In this document: piece after piece, positions 7,256-14,994 of the stretch | How positions within the stretch are numbered: position 1 is the stretch's first letter | Layout: each line of letters opens with the position of its first letter | Notes under the pieces: generated by a model | What the model was told of the DNA's origin: nothing | Database searches by the model: none | Seen by the model: only the letters and a program-made list of their open reading frames with translations | Assembly: GCA_002431915.1 (NCBI GenBank) | Contig: DJEP01000062.1 | Location: forward strand, 1 to 18,562 | Reading direction: 5' to 3' | Length of the DNA stretch: 18,562 nucleotides | DNA from: Lachnospiraceae bacterium UBA5895 | GTDB lineage: Bacteria > Bacillota > Clostridia > Lachnospirales > Lachnospiraceae | Program-made: the position numbers and the translations under genes

Positions 7256-8098
7256 ATGGAAAAAATACGTTTTATCACAGATTCCGCATCCGATATAAAT
7301 TACCCCAGAGAGGATGTTACCATTCTGCCTTTGCACATTCGTTTCGGCGAGGATGAATACGCTGACGGTGTCACCATCAGTCATAAACAATTCTATGAGA
7401 AGCTGATCGAATGCGACACTCTCCCCACTACCAGCCTGATCTCTCCCGCCGCTTTTGAAGAAGCTTATGAAGAAGCCGTCTCCGCAGGAGAGACCGTCAT
7501 TGTAATTACTATCTCCGGCAAACTGTCCGGCACCTGCCAGAGTGCCCGGATTGCTGCCGAAGATTATGAAGGCAGGGTATTCGTCGTAGACAGCCTGAAT
7601 GCCACCATCGGAGAACGCATTTTGGTGGAATATGGATTGCAGTTAAAGGATCAGGGCAAATCCGCGGAAGACATTGTCCGCATTCTTGAAAAGGAGAAAA
7701 CCAGGATCCACACCATGGGACTTCTGGATACCCTGGAATATCTGAAAAAAGGCGGCCGCATCTCCCCTACCGTGGCATTCATCGGCGGTGCACTGGCCAT
7801 CAAGCCGGTAGTCGCTGTTTCCGACGGAGAGATCATTATGCTGGGCAAGGCCCGGGGCTCCAAAAACGGCAGCAACTTCCTCATCCGGGAGATCGAAAAG
7901 GCGGACGGTGTAGATTTCTCCAGACCTTTCTGTCTGGGTTATACCGGTCTGAGTGATGAACTTTTGCAAAAATACATTCATGACAGCGAACATCTCTGGA
8001 AAGATTACGCCAAAGAGCTTCCCATCAGTACCCTGGGTGCCACCATCGGTACCCATGTGGGTCCCGGTGCCGTTGCTGTGGCTTTTTTTGAGCACTAA
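7256..8098 (+). CDS. DegV family fatty-acid-binding protein
   Basis: The 280-residue protein shows the DegV/FakB pattern: ITDSASDI at 7-14, the TTSLISPAAF segment at 58-67, ITISGKLSGT at 84-93, VDSLNATIGE at 111-120, EYLKKGGRIS at 161-170 and a GPGAVAVAFF C-terminus. DegV proteins bind a fatty acid in a deep pocket. FakB members present it to the kinase FakA for phosphorylation and entry into phospholipid synthesis. No FakA-like gene is in the window, so use as a FakB subunit is only possible. The ATG at 7256 is preferred over an upstream in-frame ATG at 7136 that lies inside marR, because AGGAAC precedes it and the protein then begins at the conserved beta strand. No terminator is visible after it, so read-through toward the EAL gene is likely. 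Confidence 0.9.
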   Translation: MEKIRFITDSASDINYPREDVTILPLHIRFGEDEYADGVTISHKQFYEKLIECDTLPTTSLISPAAFEEAYEEAVSAGETVIVITISGKLSGTCQSARIAAEDYEGRVFVVDSLNATIGERILVEYGLQLKDQGKSAEDIVRILEKEKTRIHTMGLLDTLEYLKKGGRISPTVAFIGGALAIKPVVAVSDGEIIMLGKARGSKNGSNFLIREIEKADGVDFSRPFCLGYTGLSDELLQKYIHDSEHLWKDYAKELPISTLGATIGTHVGPGAVAVAFFEH

Positions 8099-8157
8099 GA
8101 CTTTTACATTTTCCGGTATTTGCTTAAAAATAGGACTAATTTCCCACTATTCCCCCA

Positions 8158-8186
8158 CTGACAAAATTCTCCTCTTATGGTATATT
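8158..8186 (+). promoter_or_regulatory. Promoter for the EAL-domain gene
   Basis: CTGACA (8158-8163) and TATATT (8181-8186) are separated by 17 bp, and TGG precedes the -10 (extended -10). The expected start is near 8193. That is downstream of the left arm and upstream of the right arm of the inverted repeat in this leader. Confidence 0.6.
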
Positions 8187-8242
8187 GTAGAATCATTTTA
8201 TATTGTTTATTTATTTTCTACATTATAAGAGAGGAGAATTTT
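8163..8242 (+). promoter_or_regulatory. Long inverted repeat that can bury the ribosome binding site
   Basis: AAAATTCTCCTCTTAT (8163-8178) is complementary to ATAAGAGAGGAGAATTTT (8225-8242) apart from a 2-nt AG bulge, so 13 bp pair without interruption (8163-8175 with 8230-8242). The right arm contains the GAGGAG ribosome binding site and ends 1 nt before the ATG. In RNA that includes both arms, the site would be masked. The left arm also lies in the spacer of the local promoter, so a DNA operator is the alternative reading. Confidence 0.7.
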
Positions 8243-8243
8243 C

Positions 8244-10169
8244 ATGGGTCTGTTACTGTCCGCAAATCATATCGTCATACACAGTTATTCGCCCGTAGGC
8301 GATTTTCTGCTTGTGCTTCTGTGCCTTTTGTCACTGTTACTGATTCGACAGACTTTCATCAAACAAAGCCGGACATTCCGGATTTTCAAATCCTGCTTTG
8401 CACTGCTCTGTGTCGCCGCCACCGCCAACATTGCCTTTTATTATGTTGACCTCTTTTCTAGAGAGAATACGCTTCTTTGGATTCTGCGATCCATATATCA
8501 TACCAGCCTTTTGTCTCTGTTTTGCCTCTATATTACTTACCTGAAAATACTGATTGTCTTTCCGAAAGATACCTCCGAAAAATATACCCTTCTGTCCTAT
8601 GGTATTCTGCTGGTCTTCGGAATTGCAGATATTCTGAGTCCTCTGACCGGTTGGGGATTTCAGCAGGATCATTACGGAGCCTGGCACGAAAACCTGCTGC
8701 TGACACCCTTTATGGCCGGATACCTTCTATATCTGGCGGTAATTCTGTTCCTGCTGGTTCATTACAGGCGCAGGCTTCCCACCGCACTGTTTCACATGCT
8801 GTTGCTCACAGAAGCTGTGTGTGCCGTGGTCGTAGTGCTGGAGGCCGCCCTGAATACAACATCCTACCTGGCTACTACATATTTCCTGCCTCTTCTGGTC
8901 GTATTGTATATGCTCCACGCAAATGCCTACGACCCCAAGACCGGTGCTCTGGGTTCCGCTTCTCTGGATGAATATCTGCGCCAGCAGAAGCAGAGTCCTT
9001 CCTCACAGGATACTTATTATATATGTCTTCGTTTTGACATGGACTTCGAATACGTCATAACCGAAGAAATGGGAAAATTATTTTACGGTTTCTGGACGGA
9101 TTATTTCCGCAAAGGCAGACTGTTTAATCCCTCCACCAGTTTCTTCGTGCTGGCGGTGGACAGCCGCAATCTGCCCGATGTTACAGCACGAGCCGTCACG
9201 TTGATCAAAAAAGTGTTCCAGAAATATTACGATGAATATAGGCTCCCCTATAAGCTGTTGCTTTTCGACCATCTGGATTTTTGTGAGAATCTGGAACAGT
9301 TCTACGAGGTATTCAATTACTTTTCCGGAAAAGTGGCACAGAATTCCTATCGTGTCTTCGGCGAAGAAGATTACCAGGCATATAAAGAGATGCATTATAT
9401 CAAAACGCAGCTGAAAGATATTGCGGAGCACGGCTCTCTGGATGATGAACGCGTTCTCGTCTATTGCCAGCCGGTGCGGAACGTGCATACCGGTACTTAT
9501 GATACCGCAGAATCTCTCATGCGTCTGCGTCTGCCCCAGACCGGCATGGTATTTCCCGACCGTTTTATTCCTCTGGCGGAAAAATACGGCTATATTCACC
9601 GGCTGAGCATGATCATCCTGAACAAGACCTGCAGGCAGATCAAACAGATGCAGGACGAGGGTTACCTGATCTCCCGGGTATCCGTAAATCTCTCCGTGGA
9701 AGAACTGGGAGAAAAGGATTTCATGGAAGAGTTCAAATCCATCGTTCGAGCCACGGGCATCGATTTCCATACCATTGCCGTAGAATTCACGGAGACACAG
9801 AACGACACGGAATACGAGTTGGTGCAGGAATGTGTGGATGAGTTCAAAAAACTGGGCGTATGTACTTACCTGGATGATTTCGGAACCGGGTATTCCAACT
9901 TCGACCGGATCTTAAGCCTGAAGCTGGATGTGGTAAAATTCGACAGAAGCCTTTTATTGATGGCGGATCAGGATTCCAACTCCCGTTTTATTCTGAACTA
10001 TTTCTCCGCTGCCTTTGAGCGACTGGGTTACAAGGTATTGTACGAAGGCGTCGAGACCGAGGAGCAGGAAGCCCTGTGTATTGACAGCCATGCAGATTAC
10101 TTACAGGGTTACAAGTTCTCCAAGCCGATTCCCATCGAGGAGCTGCCCCGGTTCCTGACACATGCTTAA
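8244..10169 (+). CDS. Membrane-anchored EAL-domain protein (c-di-GMP phosphodiesterase)
   Basis: The 641-residue protein has three parts. Seven predicted membrane helices fill about residues 20-226. A degenerate GGDEF-like domain follows (about 230-385): it opens with DPKTGALGS, resembling the family's DxLTGLxNR, but has no GGDEF signature. The EAL domain (about 400-640) hydrolyses cyclic di-GMP. Its catalytic residues are kept: ESL in place of EAL (E423), N482 in VNLS, E514 in EFTE, D544/D545 in DDFGTGYS, K565, E601/E604 in EGVE and Q621 in QGY. It is therefore probably an active phosphodiesterase whose membrane domain senses an unknown signal, with the GGDEF relic perhaps acting as a regulatory or GTP-binding module. 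GAGGAG precedes the ATG. The leader carries an inverted repeat over that site, and a terminator follows the gene. Confidence 0.92.
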   Translation: MGLLLSANHIVIHSYSPVGDFLLVLLCLLSLLLIRQTFIKQSRTFRIFKSCFALLCVAATANIAFYYVDLFSRENTLLWILRSIYHTSLLSLFCLYITYLKILIVFPKDTSEKYTLLSYGILLVFGIADILSPLTGWGFQQDHYGAWHENLLLTPFMAGYLLYLAVILFLLVHYRRRLPTALFHMLLLTEAVCAVVVVLEAALNTTSYLATTYFLPLLVVLYMLHANAYDPKTGALGSASLDEYLRQQKQSPSSQDTYYICLRFDMDFEYVITEEMGKLFYGFWTDYFRKGRLFNPSTSFFVLAVDSRNLPDVTARAVTLIKKVFQKYYDEYRLPYKLLLFDHLDFCENLEQFYEVFNYFSGKVAQNSYRVFGEEDYQAYKEMHYIKTQLKDIAEHGSLDDERVLVYCQPVRNVHTGTYDTAESLMRLRLPQTGMVFPDRFIPLAEKYGYIHRLSMIILNKTCRQIKQMQDEGYLISRVSVNLSVEELGEKDFMEEFKSIVRATGIDFHTIAVEFTETQNDTEYELVQECVDEFKKLGVCTYLDDFGTGYSNFDRILSLKLDVVKFDRSLLLMADQDSNSRFILNYFSAAFERLGYKVLYEGVETEEQEALCIDSHADYLQGYKFSKPIPIEELPRFLTHA

Positions 10170-10190
10170 ATAATAAAATGCTTTCCACGT

Positions 10191-10226
10191 AAAAATCCCG
10201 AAGACTTTTCACAGTCTCCGGGATTT
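10191..10226. terminator. Bidirectional intrinsic terminator between convergent genes
   Basis: AAATCCCG (10193-10200) pairs with CGGGATTT (10219-10226), and the stem continues with AGACT/AGTCT around a short loop. On the plus strand it is followed by a T-rich tract after the EAL gene. On the minus strand it is followed by TTTTT (complement of 10191-10195) after cstA. It can serve both converging units. Confidence 0.85.
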
Positions 10227-10271
10227 CGATTTCTATTTATTTCTTGTTTCTCTTTTGCTTAACGATTACTA

Positions 10272-12005
10272 TTAAGCTGCCTTTTTAGCTTTCTTTTCTT
10301 TCATCTGCTTAGCAAAGGTCTGTGCGCCTTCCACTACCAGGAAGATTGCCAGGACTGCCATTGCAGCAGCGAAGAATAACTGGAACCAGTCACCCCATGC
10401 AGCAGTGCCGGCACCGATTGCCTTGCACTTGTTGATCACGGTAATCACCAGGCTGGTCAGGGTTGCAGCAAGCATGAATACCATAGGGAAGTAGAACATC
10501 TTGTTGTTCTTACCGACTTCACCAAGCCATGCAGCCACTGCCATCAGTGCGATACCTGCAAGCAGCTGGTTGGCAGCACCGAACAGACCCCAGATCTGGC
10601 TTAAGGACAGACCGCCGAGGATACAGCCGATGACAACCATCAGAACGGTACCGAACAGAGGATGAGCCAGCACCTTACGTGCGCCCTTGGCGTCCTTGTA
10701 AGTAGCCTCGCCTTCCTTCAGGAACAGCTCGGAGAACATGAAACGGCTCAGACGGGTACCGGTATCCAGACTGGTCAGTGCAAATACGGATACAGACAGA
10801 GTTAACAGTGCGTAAATGGTGGTGTATGCCTTAGAGGTCTCGGTACCGAACATGGATGCGATACCTGCAGCAAATGCAGCTGCGGGAGAACCGAACTCAC
10901 CGTTTAAATACTTCTGGTATACTGCGCCGACTGCTACCAGAGCGATAACACCCAGAGCAGACTCGATCAGCATGGAACCATAACCGATAGCCTTGGCATC
11001 CTTCTCGTTCGCAAGCTGCTTGGAAGAAGTACCGGTAGCGATCAGGCTGTGGAAACCGGAACATGCACCACATGCTACGGTGATGAACAACATAGGGAAC
11101 AATGTCTGTCCTGTCTTAGGCTCCCAGCTGGTGAACGCGGGGATATCGAAAGCAACGGTACCGGTGAAAGCACCTGCAACCACACCGATGAATGCCAGAC
11201 CGATCATGGCATACAGCAGAAAACTGGACAGATAATCACGGGGCTGTAACAGGATCCATACGGGAACCAGAGAAGCTACAGCGATGTACACACCTACGAA
11301 TACAATCCATGCGATACGGTTCATGGCAAAGCCAACGTTCAGACCAAAAACAGTGATAGCCACGATACCGATGATGCCACCGATGGTAGCAGGAAGAGTC
11401 TTAACGCCCATTCTGTTGGTCACATAACCGTAAATAACAGCCAGAACGATGAACAGCAGAGAGATCATTGCGGTAGACTGATTACCGGTGGGATTGGTCA
11501 CAAAACCGAAAGCGGTCTTGCCGGCATCATCAGCCAGGGTCAGGAAAGTACCTGCCACAATGTTAACGAAGGAAGCGATTACCAGGATCAGCACCAGAAG
11601 TGCGAAGATGATGAAGAGCTTCTTAGCTCTGGATCCCATGGAATCCTCGATGATCTCACCTACAGATTTACCGTCATGTCTGATAGATGCGAATAAAGAT
11701 CCGAAGTCCTGCAGACCGCCGAAGAAAATACCACCGATGATACACCACAGGAATACGGGAACCCATCCGAAGATGGAAGCCTGAATCGGTCCGTTGATCG
11801 GACCAGCTCCGGCGATGGATGAAAAATGATGTCCCATAAGTACGGCAGGCTTAGCTGCGACGTAATCCACACCGTCCTCCTTCTCAATAGCAGGAGTTTT
11901 CTTGGTAGGATCGATGCCCCACTGTTTTGCCAGCCAGGAGCCATAGAACACATAGCCGATAAACAATAAAACGATAGCGGCTACAACGATTAATAATGCT
12001 GTCAT
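10272..12005 (-). CDS. cstA: CstA-family carbon starvation transporter
   Basis: This 577-residue, very hydrophobic protein carries the CstA hallmarks: GHHFSSIAGAGPINGPIQ at residues 58-75, QPRDYLSSFLL at 254-264 and CGACSGFHSLIATGTSSKQ at 312-330. CstA and its paralogue BtsT are inner-membrane carriers for peptides or pyruvate, induced when carbon is short in enterobacteria. The protein is shorter than the roughly 700-residue E. coli form, which is usual for Bacillota members. AAGGAG lies 8 nt before the ATG. It follows a 171-residue unknown gene by 30 nt and should share its promoter at 12607-12635. A bidirectional terminator lies about 45 bp after its stop. The family is secure; the substrate, pyruvate or peptides, is inferred. 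Confidence 0.95.
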   Translation of the reverse strand: MTALLIVVAAIVLLFIGYVFYGSWLAKQWGIDPTKKTPAIEKEDGVDYVAAKPAVLMGHHFSSIAGAGPINGPIQASIFGWVPVFLWCIIGGIFFGGLQDFGSLFASIRHDGKSVGEIIEDSMGSRAKKLFIIFALLVLILVIASFVNIVAGTFLTLADDAGKTAFGFVTNPTGNQSTAMISLLFIVLAVIYGYVTNRMGVKTLPATIGGIIGIVAITVFGLNVGFAMNRIAWIVFVGVYIAVASLVPVWILLQPRDYLSSFLLYAMIGLAFIGVVAGAFTGTVAFDIPAFTSWEPKTGQTLFPMLFITVACGACSGFHSLIATGTSSKQLANEKDAKAIGYGSMLIESALGVIALVAVGAVYQKYLNGEFGSPAAAFAAGIASMFGTETSKAYTTIYALLTLSVSVFALTSLDTGTRLSRFMFSELFLKEGEATYKDAKGARKVLAHPLFGTVLMVVIGCILGGLSLSQIWGLFGAANQLLAGIALMAVAAWLGEVGKNNKMFYFPMVFMLAATLTSLVITVINKCKAIGAGTAAWGDWFQLFFAAAMAVLAIFLVVEGAQTFAKQMKEKKAKKAA

Positions 12006-12035
12006 TTGTGTTTCTCCTTTTCTTAATACACAGAT

Positions 12036-12551
12036 TTAATTTATCATTGCCTTTTTTACGAGCTTCTTCAGAATCTGTCCGTGGCGGTTGTGGACGATCC
12101 GACCCGAAGAGAGTTCGACGACAATCAAACGATAATTACTCCAGCCTTGAAATCCCCAGAGATAACTCTGATAATGCTTACACTTTTTCACCTGTGCAAG
12201 GGCATCCTCCTCAGCATGGCCGGTCAGAATGATCAGGACGACATCGCTGTTCCGATGGTTGGAAGACGGCTGCACATTTGCAGTTCCCCGCTTCCATGCG
12301 GTAGCATCCAGTTCCAGAAGGCATTCCTTAGATAAAGACTCTTCTGTGGCAAAATACACTGTCTCGTTGGTGTCAATATCTGCCACCTTGGCTTTCCTGA
12401 TCAGAAAATACTGCTCATTGTGGGATCCGAAAACCGCTTCTGCTGCGAATGGCGGTTCTACAGCTTCTGTTTTAACATTGTAGTAAGTCTGATAAGACCG
12501 CAGGACACGCTGAAGCGCTTCCCCGGGAGTAAGTGTCTTTTCCGATTCCAT
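12036..12551 (-). CDS. Uncharacterised 171-residue protein in an operon with cstA
   Basis: I recognise no named domain. The protein is soluble, with no signal peptide or membrane segment. It has a mixed N-terminal half (AVFGSHNEQYFLIRKAKVAD, about 39-58, and ETVYFATEESL, about 63-73). The second half contains HRNSDVVLIILTGHAEED (about 99-116), a basic KKCKHYQSYLWGFQGWSNYR stretch (122-141) and a lysine-rich end (KKLVKKA, 162-168). The even hydrophobic pattern of strands and helices suggests a compact alpha/beta fold. AAAGGAAA precedes the ATG. It is the first gene after the cstA promoter, and cstA starts 30 nt downstream, so it may regulate or assist the transporter. It is not the small YbdD protein that accompanies cstA in E. 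coli. It is a real gene with unknown function. Confidence 0.8.
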   Translation of the reverse strand: MESEKTLTPGEALQRVLRSYQTYYNVKTEAVEPPFAAEAVFGSHNEQYFLIRKAKVADIDTNETVYFATEESLSKECLLELDATAWKRGTANVQPSSNHRNSDVVLIILTGHAEEDALAQVKKCKHYQSYLWGFQGWSNYRLIVVELSSGRIVHNRHGQILKKLVKKAMIN

Positions 12552-12571
12552 TCTGATTTCCTTTTAAGCAT

Positions 12572-12587
12572 ATGTAATTGATTACAT
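12572..12587. promoter_or_regulatory. Operator-like palindrome in the leader of the cstA unit
   Basis: ATGTAAT-TG-ATTACAT is a 16-bp dyad with perfect 7-bp arms. It lies between the likely start site (about 12600) and the ribosome binding site of the 171-residue gene, where a bound repressor would block transcription. The regulator is unknown. The sequence does not match the catabolite (cre) consensus well. Confidence 0.4.
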
Positions 12588-12606
12588 TTACGTTTATGCA
12601 CTTCTT

Positions 12607-12635
12607 ACTTTAGCACTTTGCAGTGTCTTATTCAA
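12607..12635 (-). promoter_or_regulatory. Promoter for the 171-residue gene and cstA
   Basis: On the minus strand, TTGAAT (12630-12635) and TAAAGT (12607-12612) are separated by 17 bp, with TGC directly before the -10 (extended -10). Transcription would start near 12600 and leave a leader of about 48 nt. Confidence 0.55.
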
Positions 12636-12761
12636 TGAATATTTTAGCATTTCTTTACACTTTTTTATAATTACGTGCTTTATCGTTTTATCATAATCCT
12701 CAAATGCCATTTTTCCAAGGTGCAAATTTAACCTATATACCATTACAAATTTAATATTTTC

Positions 12762-12790
12762 TTTTTACATCTCTTATACTTTTTTACATC
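12762..12790. repeat. Two 10-bp direct repeats upstream of the cstA-unit promoter
   Basis: TTTTTACATC occurs at 12762-12771 and again at 12781-12790, a 19-bp period close to two helical turns. It lies about 130 bp upstream of the promoter. It may be an activator site or chance in AT-rich DNA. Confidence 0.3.
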
Positions 12791-12811
12791 ACAAGCAATA
12801 CGAATTTGTTC

Positions 12812-12841
12812 AAAAAAATACCATGCATCACAAATGCATGG
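12812..12841 (-). terminator. Intrinsic terminator after the DUF1622 gene
   Basis: On the minus strand, CCATGCAT and ATGCATGG form a perfect 8-bp stem (12834-12841 with 12821-12828) with a 5-nt loop. They are followed by TATTTTTTT. It is placed to end the DUF1622 transcript and possibly the whole suf operon. Confidence 0.9.
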
Positions 12842-12860
12842 CAGCTTTCTGCTATTGATC

Positions 12861-13196
12861 TTAGCTATTTTCCGTATGAGCCTTTTCTTCCTTGATCTCC
12901 CAATGGATCAGGAAAGTAAGAGCCGCCCGGAGTCCGATGATACCGGCTACGGTGACGATCTCCTTCCAGTCCCGGACAATAACGGTCTTGAGGATCTCGC
13001 TGCACAGCTTGAATTCCAGTCCCACAGCCAGTCCCTGTGCCAGAGTGATCTTCATATCCGGCACCCGGCGGATATAATTATAAAATCCCTTCACACCCGA
13101 AATAATAATTACGATCACACCTACAAATTCAAAGAACAGGATTGCCACCTGCACAATACTGTTCATAACCTCTTCCAAACTTTCGATGATTTCCAT
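12861..13196 (-). CDS. DUF1622 family small membrane protein
   Basis: The 111-residue protein matches DUF1622 in length and in the AQGLAVGLEFKLCSEILKTV segment (residues 53-72), followed by IVRDWKEI. Predicted membrane helices lie near 14-36 and 80-98, and the conserved segment forms a third amphipathic or membrane helix. The function of the family is unknown. The gene lies 122 bp after sufU in the same direction, and the first strong terminator comes after it, so it may be the last gene of the suf operon. A modest promoter (13262-13290) also allows separate expression. The ribosome binding site (GGGGG) is imperfect. I am sure of the family and can give no biochemical role. Confidence 0.85.
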   Translation of the reverse strand: MEIIESLEEVMNSIVQVAILFFEFVGVIVIIISGVKGFYNYIRRVPDMKITLAQGLAVGLEFKLCSEILKTVIVRDWKEIVTVAGIIGLRAALTFLIHWEIKEEKAHTENS

Positions 13197-13261
13197 GCAC
13201 AGCCCCCACAGTCCTGATATTTTATTATTTCTGTATACTGTTTACTGCATCTGCCTTATTC

Positions 13262-13290
13262 ATCTTACCGTATTTTTATCTGCGGCGCAA
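13262..13290 (-). promoter_or_regulatory. Possible internal promoter before the DUF1622 gene
   Basis: On the minus strand, TTGCGC (13285-13290) and TAAGAT (13262-13267) are separated by 17 bp in the 122-bp gap after sufU. The match is only fair, so the gene may simply be read from the suf promoter. Confidence 0.35.
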
Positions 13291-13318
13291 GTAATATCGA
13301 AGATCTCCCATAGGATTC

Positions 13319-13765
13319 TCAGGCATTATCTGTTTTATCATTATCCGCATTCAGCAGTTCCTGCATGGTATGCCACCCCAGCACCGCACATTTTACCCGG
13401 GCAGGCATATGGGCGATATCCTGCAATACGGAAGTCTCTTCCAGCTCGTCCTTCTCTTCCTCGGTGATACTTCCCTTGATCATCTTCAGGAACAGATCTG
13501 CCAGATGCAGCGCCTCTTCCTTACTTCTGCCGATGACCAGCTCCAACATCATGTCGGCGGAAGCCTGGGAAATGGCACAGCCGTCCCCTTCAAAGGATCC
13601 GTCCACGACGACACCATCCTCCACCTTCAGTTCCAGGAAAATGTCATCACCGCAGCTGGGATTGACACCCTCCAGTACCAGGTTGGCGTCCTCCAGCTTG
13701 TGCTTATGATATGGATGCAGATTATGCTCCGTCAGAATTTCATTATAAAAAGTCTTATTCTCCAT
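13319..13765 (-). CDS. sufU: SufU, zinc-dependent sulfur acceptor of the SUF system
   Basis: The 148-residue protein belongs to the SufU/IscU family. Cysteines C38, C63 and C126 and aspartate D40 (in NPSCGD, GDGCAIS and RVKCAVLGW) match the zinc ligands and sulfur acceptor of Bacillota SufU. In that group SufU receives persulfide sulfur from SufS and passes it to SufBCD, rather than acting as a classical scaffold. The region between residues 96 and 120 carries the extra segment typical of SufU compared with IscU. Its ATG lies inside the end of sufS, an 11-nt overlap in another frame, which indicates translational coupling. It is the last core gene of the suf operon. Confidence 0.95.
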   Translation of the reverse strand: MENKTFYNEILTEHNLHPYHKHKLEDANLVLEGVNPSCGDDIFLELKVEDGVVVDGSFEGDGCAISQASADMMLELVIGRSKEEALHLADLFLKMIKGSITEEEKDELEETSVLQDIAHMPARVKCAVLGWHTMQELLNADNDKTDNA

Positions 13766-14975
13766 AGCCCATCTGTCTCCTTATTTTTGCAAGGCTTGTT
13801 AAAAATGCCTGAATCTCTTCTTCCGTATTGTAGACACCCAGACTTACCCTGGTGGTAGACAATACCTTCAGATACTGCAGCAGAGGCTGGGCACAATGAT
13901 GTCCCACACGGACCGCAATATGATCCGCGTCTAAAATAGATGCCACATCATGAGGATGTACACCGTCCAGTTTGAAGGTCACAATGCCGTGATGCTCCTC
14001 CGCCTTCTGTGAACCCAGAATGTGTACCGCCGGAATCTCCTTCATGCCGTCCATCAGTTGTGCGGTCAGCTTCGCTTCTCTCTCTTCGATAAAATCAAAC
14101 CCGATCTTCTGCACATAACGGATCGCCTCTGCCAGTGCATAGGCTCCTCCGCCGTTTACCGTGCCGGCCTCGAACTTATGGGGCACCTCCGCCCATACAG
14201 CACCGGTCCGGCTGACGGAATCGATCATTTCTCCACCGCATAAAAACGGCGGCATCTTCTCTAACAGCTCCTGCTTCGCATATAATACACCGATTCCCAT
14301 GGGGGCATACATTTTATGCCCGGAAAACGCCAGAAAATCCACATCCAGGTCCTGTACATCCACTGCCATATGAGGCACGCTCTGGGCACCGTCTGCCACA
14401 AAATAAGCACCTGCTTCATGTGCCAGCTGTGCAAAACGTTTGATATCATTTTTGCAGCCCAGCACATTGGATACCTGGGTCATGGCAACAATCTTCGTAC
14501 GGTCGCTCAGTGCCTCTTTAAAAGCTTCCTCGGTGTATTTTCCATCCTCGGTGCACTCTAAATATTTTACCACCGCTCCGGTTCTTTCTGCTGCCTGCTG
14601 CCAGGGCAGAAGATTGCTGTGGTGCTCCATAATGCTCACCAGGATCTCATCCCCGGGCTGTAACACCAGGGATCCGAAGCTGTATGCCACCAGGTTTAAG
14701 GCTTCCGTCGCATTGCGGACGAAGATGATCTCCGCCGCCTCTTTCGCATTTAAAAATCCCCGGACCGTCTCTCTGGCTTCTTCGTATTTTTCGGTTGCTG
14801 CCTCTCCCAGCTCGTATAATCCACGCAGGGGATTGGCATTGTATTTTTCATAAAATTCTCGCTCTGCCTCCAGGACACAGACCGGCTTCTGTGAAGTCGC
14901 CGCCGTATCCAGATAGATCACTTCCTGATTCTCCAGCAGAGGAAAATCCTTACGGATCTCGCTGATTGAAGTCAT
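13755..14975 (-). CDS. sufS: SufS, group II cysteine desulfurase
   Basis: SufS is a PLP enzyme that takes sulfur from L-cysteine and leaves alanine, feeding the SUF pathway. From the ATG at 14975 the protein is 406 residues, the normal length. Visible signatures are LDTAATSQKP at 22-31, EHHSNLLPW at 117-125, DGAQSVPH (195-202), SGHKMYAP with the PLP lysine K221, and VGHHCAQP with the persulfide cysteine C361. AGGAGG lies 7 nt before this ATG. An ATG at 14978 is adjacent and also possible. A longer frame to 15089 would run through the end of sufD and lacks family similarity. It is read after sufD, separated by about 20 nt, and its end overlaps the sufU start. Confidence 0.96.
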   Translation of the reverse strand: MTSISEIRKDFPLLENQEVIYLDTAATSQKPVCVLEAEREFYEKYNANPLRGLYELGEAATEKYEEARETVRGFLNAKEAAEIIFVRNATEALNLVAYSFGSLVLQPGDEILVSIMEHHSNLLPWQQAAERTGAVVKYLECTEDGKYTEEAFKEALSDRTKIVAMTQVSNVLGCKNDIKRFAQLAHEAGAYFVADGAQSVPHMAVDVQDLDVDFLAFSGHKMYAPMGIGVLYAKQELLEKMPPFLCGGEMIDSVSRTGAVWAEVPHKFEAGTVNGGGAYALAEAIRYVQKIGFDFIEEREAKLTAQLMDGMKEIPAVHILGSQKAEEHHGIVTFKLDGVHPHDVASILDADHIAVRVGHHCAQPLLQYLKVLSTTRVSLGVYNTEEEIQAFLTSLAKIRRQMGYGE

Positions 14976-14994
14976 CATACTTCCTCCTGTTATC

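Larger units (their letters stand above)
12552..12860. other. AT-rich intergenic region upstream of the cstA unit
   Basis: This gap of about 309 bp holds no convincing gene. From right to left (in the direction of the flanking genes) it contains the terminator of the DUF1622 gene, a direct repeat of TTTTTACATC (12762-12771 and 12781-12790), a very AT-rich stretch, the cstA-unit promoter and a palindrome just before the first ribosome binding site. Its length suggests more regulation than a single promoter needs. Confidence 0.6.

Noticed and set aside
9078..9770. Minus-strand open frame of 230 codons antisense to the EAL gene
   Set aside because: It lies entirely within a confident EAL-domain gene and has no start signal or recognisable domain.
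13197..13318. Terminator between sufU and the DUF1622 gene
   Set aside because: No stable stem followed by a U-run was found on the minus strand in this gap.
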